Shown here: positions 58,992 through 64,000 of the stretch, piece by piece
Position numbering within the stretch: position 1 is the first letter of the stretch
Layout of the letters: every line of letters starts with the position of its first letter
Position numbers and translations under genes: made by a program
Source: Planococcus lenghuensis
Lineage (GTDB): Bacteria; Bacillota; Bacilli; Bacillales_A; Planococcaceae
Direction of reading: 5' to 3'
Assembly: GCF_001999905.1 (NCBI RefSeq)
Contig: NZ_CP019640.1
Location: 2,770,001 to 2,834,000, forward strand
DNA length: 64,000 nucleotides
The notes under the pieces: generated by a model
The model's input: only the letters and a program-made list of their open reading frames with translations
What the model was told of the DNA's origin: nothing
The model's database searches: none

Positions 58992-60533
58992 ATGGCTATC
59001 GCAAATTATGTATACAGTGTCGGGATGACCGGTTTGAAAGGCCAGGTCATCAAAGTGGAGGCGACGGTTCGCGATGACAAGGAACAATGTGTGATAATCG
59101 GGCTTCCGGATGCCTCGATCAAAGAGTCGAAAGAGCGGATCCTGAACTGCCTGCACGCGCTGAATGAAGATATCGACATGAAGAAGATCACGATTCACTT
59201 ATCACCCGCGGATATCCGGAAACAAGGCACATCGTATGATGCCGCGATGCTGCTGGCCGTCCTGCAAGCCATGACAAAAAAACCGGTCGTCATCCCCGAG
59301 ACGACATGTGTCATCGCCGCGCTGACACTCGGCGGTCAGCTGACCACATTCCACAGCATGATTCCGACGATCCATCAGGCGATCCTGCTCGGTTTCAAGA
59401 AGATTTACATCCCACCGATTGATATTTCCCTGTTTGCGAAAGCTGCGGATAGCGAGTTGATCCGCATGCCGGACATGCCCACACTGCTTGCCCATCTGGA
59501 AGGCAAGCCCTCCCTGTTTACAGACGACTTCACCCTTTTACCACCTGAACCGATTCCCGAAGAAACGGACAACGTTCCCCATGTCTGTTTTTCAGCCATC
59601 CGCGGACATGCGGAAGCGAAACGGGCACTCACGCTTGCGGCGGCGGGTGGCCATCACGTGCTCATGACCGGTCCGCCGGGCTGCGGCAAAAGTCTGCTCG
59701 CCAATGCGTTCCATACCATCCTGCCCGATATGACCCATGAGGAACTGCTGGAAGTATACAGCATCTACCAGCTCGCCAAGCAAGCGCGCAGTCTGTCGGA
59801 ACGGCCACCATTCCGCAGTCCGCATCATTCGTCGTCCGAAGGGGCAATCATCGGCGGCGGTCGGCACCCGAAACCCGGCGAACTGTCACTTGCGCATCGC
59901 GGCGTTTTGTTCCTCGATGAACTCGGCCATTTTCCGCGCCGGGTCATCGATACGCTGCGTCAGCCGCTCGAATCCGGCTTCGCGGTCATCAACCGGGTGG
60001 AAGGCTCCGATCAATTCCCGGCTGCCATCAACTTGATTGCCGCGACGAACCCCTGTCCGTGCGGCTATTACGGATCCAATGAACGCTACTGCACATGCAG
60101 CGATAAAGTCCGGCTGAAATACATGCAAAAGATTACTGGGCCGATCATCGACCGGATGGATTTCGTGTTGAGCATGAAAAGCCAAAGCGTCCTGGCCCAA
60201 TCTACCGCCGAAACGTCTGAAGCGATACGGCGGGAACGGGTAACGGTTGCCCGTGACCGCCAACGGACGCGCTACGGGATGAACACGACGAATGCAATTG
60301 TTCCGGTGAAACTGTTCGAAGAGCGGGCCGGCTTCACCGAGATGCAGCGGAAGAAAGTTGCTGACATCTCCTTTCAGGAAAAACTGAGCAGCCGGGCTTC
60401 ACTGAAAATCATGCGGCTCGCCCGGACGATTGCGGATCTGGAAGGAACGGAATGGGTGACCGACCCGGCAATCGAGGAAGCACTGCAGTGGAAGCTCCAA
60501 GCCGGACGCGTCCACGGCGCGCTGATACGGTAA
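58992..60533 (+). CDS. YifB/ComM-family Mg-chelatase-like AAA+ ATPase
   Basis: 513 residues, complete. N-terminal ChlI-type domain (GLPDASIKESKERI; ITIHLSPADIRKQG), AAA+ core with Walker A GPPGCGKS, Walker B GVLFLDELG, and ATNPCPCGYYG with a cysteine cluster, and C-terminal lid. ComM in Gram-negatives is a helicase promoting branch migration during natural transformation; YifB in Firmicutes is usually chromosomal near dprA, but here it is next to a RAYT-type transposase gene, five bases apart. High-GC codon use compared with the TAC genes. Confidence 0.9.
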   Translation: MAIANYVYSVGMTGLKGQVIKVEATVRDDKEQCVIIGLPDASIKESKERILNCLHALNEDIDMKKITIHLSPADIRKQGTSYDAAMLLAVLQAMTKKPVVIPETTCVIAALTLGGQLTTFHSMIPTIHQAILLGFKKIYIPPIDISLFAKAADSELIRMPDMPTLLAHLEGKPSLFTDDFTLLPPEPIPEETDNVPHVCFSAIRGHAEAKRALTLAAAGGHHVLMTGPPGCGKSLLANAFHTILPDMTHEELLEVYSIYQLAKQARSLSERPPFRSPHHSSSEGAIIGGGRHPKPGELSLAHRGVLFLDELGHFPRRVIDTLRQPLESGFAVINRVEGSDQFPAAINLIAATNPCPCGYYGSNERYCTCSDKVRLKYMQKITGPIIDRMDFVLSMKSQSVLAQSTAETSEAIRRERVTVARDRQRTRYGMNTTNAIVPVKLFEERAGFTEMQRKKVADISFQEKLSSRASLKIMRLARTIADLEGTEWVTDPAIEEALQWKLQAGRVHGALIR

Positions 60534-60538
60534 ACGGA

Positions 60539-61147
60539 ATGACAAAGAAACGGACATTCAATCCGAATTCCTATTACCATGTCATCATGCGCGGCAATAA
60601 CCGGCAATCGATTTTTCGGACAAAAGAAGACATGTTCGAACTGCGCCGGGCTTTTCTCCATGTGCACCAGCGCCATCCGTTCACGATGCTCGCTTTCTGT
60701 TTCATGACGAACCATTATCATGTGCTGATCAAGCCGCAGGCCGAATCGTCGCTCAGTAAAATTATGGGGCTCGTCAACCGGCGCTACAGCGATTCCTATG
60801 CGAAGCGGTACAACCACATCGGGCAGATCTACCAGAAGCGCTATTTTGCAAAAGAAGTCGACTCACGCCTTGGCCTGCTTGCCGTGAGCAGCTATATCCA
60901 CCGGAACCCCATTGAAACGAAGGTGCCGATGGTGGAACACTTGAGGGATTACCCGTACAGTTCCTTTCCGCTGTACTGGGACGAGGTAAAGCCCGCTCCC
61001 CCGTTTCTCGACCGGGAGCTATTGAAGAATTTGCTGCCGCCGCCTTTTGAGAAAACGAATGCCGCCTATTGCCGGTACTGCCTGACTTACAGGCAAACAG
61101 CAGAGGAAGATCCTCACGAAGAAGAGATGGAGCCGCCGGTGATGTGA
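60539..61147 (+). CDS. REP-associated tyrosine transposase (RAYT, IS200-like)
   Basis: About 202 residues from the ATG at 60539. Y1_Tnp signatures: NSYYHVIMRGNNRQSIF, the HUH motif in FCFMTNHYHVLIKP, and the catalytic-tyrosine region SSYIHRNPIETKV. A short Cys-containing C-terminus (YCRYCLTYRQ) follows. RAYTs are single-copy domesticated transposases that maintain REP/REPIN repeats rather than mobilise themselves. About 17 family repeats lie within 20 kb. The gene starts five bases after yifB and appears co-transcribed. Confidence 0.9.
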   Translation: MTKKRTFNPNSYYHVIMRGNNRQSIFRTKEDMFELRRAFLHVHQRHPFTMLAFCFMTNHYHVLIKPQAESSLSKIMGLVNRRYSDSYAKRYNHIGQIYQKRYFAKEVDSRLGLLAVSSYIHRNPIETKVPMVEHLRDYPYSSFPLYWDEVKPAPPFLDRELLKNLLPPPFEKTNAAYCRYCLTYRQTAEEDPHEEEMEPPVM

Positions 61148-61163
61148 TCACCTGGCGGTTTTC
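61131..61163 (+). terminator. terminator overlapping RAYT stop
   Basis: GCCGCCGGTGA-TG-TGATCACCTGGCGGTTTTC forms a stem around the RAYT stop codon. The same structure is kept at the end of the truncated copy (62513-62545). Confidence 0.75.
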
Positions 61164-61258
61164 TTCTAGGAAAATCCGGCTCAATGCCTTGCTTTCCAAA
61201 ATCCGTATTTTATTTTGTGTTAGCACTTAATCTTAGTATCAGAGACAGAATTAGCTTT

Positions 61259-61296
61259 TTGCCATAGAGACAGCCTACCGTTATAATAGTTATAAC
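61259..61296 (+). promoter_or_regulatory. promoter and operator of AbrB/Doc module
   Basis: TTGCCA (61259-61264), 17 bases, perfect TATAAT (61282-61287). The palindrome GTTATAA-TAG-TTATAAC (61280-61296) covers the -10, consistent with autorepression by the AbrB-type antitoxin. Confidence 0.85.
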
Positions 61297-61348
61297 AATA
61301 AGAGTATGTTCTAATTTATGAGCACCAACAATTAAGGAGGATTTAGCG

Positions 61349-61603
61349 ATGGCGGCAACTGAAAGACGCATCACCAAGATCGGCAACTCGTTGGGATTAA
61401 CCTTACCGAATGAGGCGTTGAAAGCATTGAATATCAACAAAGGCGATGAAGTTCAAGTTGAACTGGTCGGCAATCAAATCATCATCAAGAAAACACCGGA
61501 GATGATTCCGTTACCCGAAGGCGTGCCCGCTGATTTTTTCAACGTACTCGAAGAAGAAATGGAAGCTCACCGTGAAGCATTAAAGGGACTCGTTAACCGG
61601 TGA
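61349..61603 (+). CDS. AbrB/MazE-type antitoxin
   Basis: 84 residues. Swapped-hairpin AbrB DNA-binding domain at the N-terminus (ERRITKIGNSLGLTLPNEAL...GDEVQVELVGNQIIIKK), then a helical tail (PADFFNVLEEEMEAHREALK) that likely binds the toxin. AAGGAGG lies nine bases before the ATG. It overlaps the Doc-type gene by four bases (GTGA), the usual antitoxin-toxin coupling. Confidence 0.88.
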   Translation: MAATERRITKIGNSLGLTLPNEALKALNINKGDEVQVELVGNQIIIKKTPEMIPLPEGVPADFFNVLEEEMEAHREALKGLVNR

Positions 61604-62007
61604 CTCTGTTCTTCCTTACAGTAGAAATGGCGATCCTCATCAATCAAAAGGTGATATTGGAACATTCCGCAGATGAACAGACGGGTGTGAAAGATCATGC
61701 CTTACTCGATTCCGCATTAAAAAGACCGCAACAGTCAGTATTCGGTGAAGATGCTTATCCTACATTACACCTTAAGGCCGCAGCTTTATTGGAATCCCTT
61801 GCACAGAACCATGCGTTCCACAACGCTAATAAACGGACAGCATTGGTGTGTACGGCGGTCTTCTACCGTTATAATGGCTGCAGCCTGCGTTTCCCTTCTT
61901 CTAAGACCGAAGAAGATTTCGTGGTCGATGTCGTGAACCATCGCTACACGTTGGAGGAAGTGGCTGATATTCTAAAAGCGAACAGCACAGAGAATCAGAT
62001 ATTCTAA
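61600..62007 (+). CDS. Doc-type (Fic fold) toxin
   Basis: 135 residues starting at GTG 61600. The Doc/Fic catalytic motif HAFHNANKRTA (His and the anion-binding Asn/Lys/Arg) is intact, preceded by SLAQN and followed by a helical end. Doc phosphorylates elongation factor Tu; homologues are growth inhibitors. The stop codon lies two bases from a RAYT-linked repeat that could terminate the transcript. Confidence 0.88.
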   Translation: MTLFFLTVEMAILINQKVILEHSADEQTGVKDHALLDSALKRPQQSVFGEDAYPTLHLKAAALLESLAQNHAFHNANKRTALVCTAVFYRYNGCSLRFPSSKTEEDFVVDVVNHRYTLEEVADILKANSTENQIF

Positions 62008-62008
62008 G

Positions 62009-62163
62009 CTGTCCCTGTATCAGGTGCAATTATGGCTATTTCTCTTTTTCAATAAAAATACAGAAGCCTTCCTCGAGATCACTTGATTTCACTGAGGATG
62101 ACTACTTTTTCATGCAATTGTCGTGAATAAACTGAATTGTTCCTGTCCCAGGGATGCGATTTC
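62009..62163 (+). repeat. RAYT-linked repeat copy N
   Basis: Complete: GTCCCTGTATCAGGTGCAAT left end just after the doc stop, GAAGCCTTCCTCG...GAGGATGACTA hairpin, right end TTCCTGTCCCAGGGATGCGA joined directly to the truncated RAYT copy. Confidence 0.88.
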
Positions 62164-62530
62164 AACCGGCGCTACAGTGATTCCTATGCGAAACGATACA
62201 ACCACATCGGGCAGATCTACCAGAAGCGCTTTTTTGCGAAAGAAGTCGACTCGCGCCTTGGTTTGCTCGCCGTGAGCAGCTACATCCACCGGAACCCCAT
62301 CGAAACGAAGGTACCGATGGTGGCCCACTGATTATCCGTACAGTTCCTTCCCGCTGTATTGGGAGGCGGACAAACCCGCTCCCCCGTTTCTCGACCGGGA
62401 GCTGTTGAAGAATTTGCTGCCGCCGCCTTTTGAGAAAACGAATGCCGCGTATTGTCAGTACTGCCTGACCTACAAGCAGGAAGCAGCGGAAGATCCGCAC
62501 GAAGAAGAAATGGAGCCGCCGGTGATGTGA
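62163..62530 (+). pseudogene. truncated RAYT copy
   Basis: Near-identical to the last about 60% of the RAYT gene: begins at NRRYSDSYAKRYNH, continues through SSYIHRNPIETKVPMV, then a small deletion/frameshift (AH-stop where the intact gene has EHLRDYPYSSF) and resumes (FLDRELLKNLLPPPFEKTN) to the same end. It lacks the HUH motif, so it is inactive. It starts exactly at the right end of repeat copy N. Confidence 0.9.
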
Positions 62531-62579
62531 TTACCCGGCGGCTCGTTTCATTGCTCTCTTCTGGCCCTCATTTTCTCCC

Positions 62580-62630
62580 TGTTATTGTTGTGAGTAAACT
62601 GAATAGTGCCTGTCACAGGGACGTGTCTAG
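62580..62630 (+). repeat. RAYT-linked repeat copy O (right part only)
   Basis: ATTGTTGTGAGTAAACTGAA and right end GTGCCTGTCACAGGGACGTG, just after the hairpin closing the RAYT pseudogene. Confidence 0.75.
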
Positions 62631-62741
62631 GTTTTTAATGCAGAAAACATGGGAAAAGAATCAGTATTAACTTCTGATAACCACTCATGCTGTATTTTCT
62701 TCGGTTAATAGCTGAAGAAGATCTTATGGGAGGTAATTATT

Positions 62742-62939
62742 ATGAGCAAAGTTCAGAATGTTAAAAATATAATCGGTTACCTTTAGATAGCGGGATTTCC
62801 ACTGACAAAAGAACAGGTGAACCACTTGCTGTTAGATAAGAAGCTTCCACATATCCGTTATGGTTATGTCATCTTGATTTTTGAAGAACACATCGATTGG
62901 TGGATATACCAGCAAAAACGAAAAGAAGTTCAGAAATAG
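62742..62939 (+). pseudogene. excisionase-like small HTH gene with in-frame TAG
   Basis: Good ribosome site (GGGAGG, eight bases, ATG). The frame reads MSKVQNVKNIIGYL, then TAG at 62784-62786, then IAGFPLTKEQVNHLLLDKKL...HIRYGYVILI...EEHIDWWIYQQKRK and a stop. The whole matches small excisionase/MerR-type HTH proteins (…TK..V..LI..KKLPHIR.G…). The stop is the only lesion, so it is a fresh nonsense mutation, a sequencing error, or a read-through site. Confidence 0.65.
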
Positions 62940-63054
62940 CCTTGCGACAGCGGGGCTATTTCTATAGAACAAAAATCCCCGGTGTGGAGTTCACTCTTTT
63001 GTTTTCCGGCCAATGTCAATTCATTGATTTCAATCAACTAGGAGGAATAGTGAC

Positions 63055-63606
63055 ATGAAAATTAGCGTATTAAACATCACTTTGTTGGCGACATTGACGC
63101 TGGCTGGCTGCGGGGAAGAAGCGGAACCGGTCGAAGAACCACCAGTCGAGGCTGAACCGGCCGTGGAAGAATCAGCTGCGGAAGAACCCACTGAAGAAGA
63201 ACCGGCTGTGGAAGAACCCACTGAAGAAGAATCGGCTGAAGAAGAACCTACTGAAGAAGAAGCCATGAGTGATCAAACACCAGAAGGACTAGAAACGGAA
63301 ATTATAAACGAAGCAGTAGAGGCCGATTTTGAAATGTTGACCGCAGGGGAATATGGGGAGGAAGTGCTTTATGTGACAGGTGAAGCTACCGAAGTGGAGA
63401 ATGAGCAGGCAGACGGTGCCACATTCACACTTGAAACGGATGGCGGGCCATTGGTGATCACGAATATGTCTGAGACCGAAGTGACAGCAGGAGACAGCAT
63501 AGTTGTTTATGGAACATACGGAGGTGAAGACGAAGCGTCGGGCCTGCCGAACATCATTGCGACCGTCATAACAGGCGTCACTGAAGAAGATGACGCTAAT
63601 TCATGA
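63055..63606 (+). CDS. lipoprotein with Glu/Pro repeats and OB-fold-like end
   Basis: 183 residues. Signal peptide with lipobox LAGC (cysteine at 19). A repetitive acidic linker of about 50 residues (EEPTEEEPAVEEPTEEES type) follows, then a globular end (about 85-175; EVLYVTGEATEVENEQADGA, GPLVITNMSETEVTAGD, VVYGTYGG) resembling small OB-fold domains of surface lipoproteins. GGAGG precedes the ATG. Function unknown. Confidence 0.8.
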   Translation: MKISVLNITLLATLTLAGCGEEAEPVEEPPVEAEPAVEESAAEEPTEEEPAVEEPTEEESAEEEPTEEEAMSDQTPEGLETEIINEAVEADFEMLTAGEYGEEVLYVTGEATEVENEQADGATFTLETDGGPLVITNMSETEVTAGDSIVVYGTYGGEDEASGLPNIIATVITGVTEEDDANS

Positions 63607-63629
63607 TAAACCGGAAATTCGTTTTTTGC

Positions 63630-63779
63630 TCCCTGTGTCCCGCTCAATTATGACTACTTCTTTTTTCCAATAAACATCCAAAAGCCGTCCTCGAAATCGG
63701 TTAATTTCATTGAGGACGGCTATTTCGGCATATAATTGTTGTGGCTAAATTGAATAGTGTCTATCATAGGGATACATTT
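63630..63779 (+). repeat. RAYT-linked repeat copy P
   Basis: CTCCCTGTGTCCCGCTCAAT left end, AAAGCCGTCCTCG...GAGGACGGCTA hairpin, right end GTGTCTATCATAGGGATACA. It begins 23 bases after the lipoprotein stop. Confidence 0.85.
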
Positions 63780-63881
63780 TTTAGTTTTTTCGGAATTTCT
63801 ACTTCGCTATTCTATTGACAACTTGTTCTGAAAGGGTCTGATGAATTTTTTTGATTACATTGAATAACCCTTGATAACCCT

Positions 63882-64000
63882 TCCCTGTGTTCGGTGTAAT
63901 TATGTCTATTTCATTTTTTCGGTAACTATACAAAAGCCGTCCTCAAAACCAGTTGACTTCATTGGGCACAACTTTATTTGGATACAATTGTCGTGAATAA
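63882..64000 (+). repeat. RAYT-linked repeat copy Q (cut by window end)
   Basis: TCCCTGTGTTCGGTGTAATT left end, AAAGCCGTCCTCAA...TGGGCACAACTTT, CAATTGTCGTGAATAA at the window edge. Confidence 0.8.

Noticed and set aside
60452..60538. N-terminal extension of the RAYT gene
   Set aside because: Overlaps the yifB 3' end and lacks a ribosome site; the family start (MTKKRTFNPNSYYH) is at 60539.
43809..64000. Repeats as ordinary insertion sequences or as rho-independent terminators only
   Set aside because: They have no ORF and lack consistent T-tracts, but share long conserved ends outside the hairpin. A REPIN-like element fits better.

Overview
The window reads as a chromosomal segment from a member of the Bacillales, most likely Planococcaceae. 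This is inferred from the gene set: a Gram-positive flagellar locus with YvyF, FliW-CsrA and YjfB-type proteins, a TcaA/YvbJ-type protein, a sortase-anchored esterase, a YdaE-like lyxose isomerase, and SigD-type and SigA-type promoters. No rRNA, tRNA or CRISPR array is visible. Most genes lie on the minus strand.

Region 1 (1-17 kb) is motility and c-di-GMP. In minus-strand transcription order it holds two GGDEF-EAL proteins, an Mrr-like nuclease, fliW, csrA, an intron-bearing flagellin gene, a second flagellin with an extra domain, yjfB, a peptidoglycan hydrolase, fliD-fliT-fliS, motA-motB, a FliL-like gene and yvyF. Four SigD-type promoters (TAAA-N14/15-xCCGATAx) sit before yvyF, fliD, the first flagellin and the PAS-GGDEF-EAL gene. 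The first flagellin gene contains a group I intron. A second group I intron core follows a complete, stop-terminated gene tail and precedes a second, differently coded copy of the same 14-residue tail. A free-standing LAGLIDADG endonuclease gene lies about 2 kb away.

Region 2 (17-30 kb) is a minus-strand chaperone-like operon: J-like/TPR protein, AAA+ ATPase, GrpE-like protein, Hsp70, membrane TPR protein, and membrane J-like/TPR protein. Upstream of it are three zinc-ribbon proteins, one of them a PrsW-type membrane protease. A TcaA-like zinc-ribbon protein is divergently transcribed.

Region 3 (31.5-43.4 kb) has a transporter remnant, a secreted 5'-nucleotidase, and a tightly packed array of four different dynamin-like GTPases. 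One of these carries a transmembrane segment and an outer NTF2/TcaA-like region. The array is flanked by a small hydrophilic protein and a broken glycine-zipper gene. Regions 2 and 3 together are the best candidate for an undescribed membrane-stress or defence system.

Region 4 (43.8-64 kb) is accessory DNA. It holds metabolic genes (lyxose isomerase, DapA-family aldolase, aminotransferase, threonine dehydratase, YifB), a wall-anchored GDSL esterase, three toxin-antitoxin loci (PIN/HTH, a toxin-antitoxin-SecB-like chaperone module, AbrB/Doc) and decayed genes. About 17 copies of a 110-180 bp repeat, all in the same orientation, often abut stop codons. A REP-associated (RAYT-type) transposase gene and a truncated copy of it lie among these repeats.
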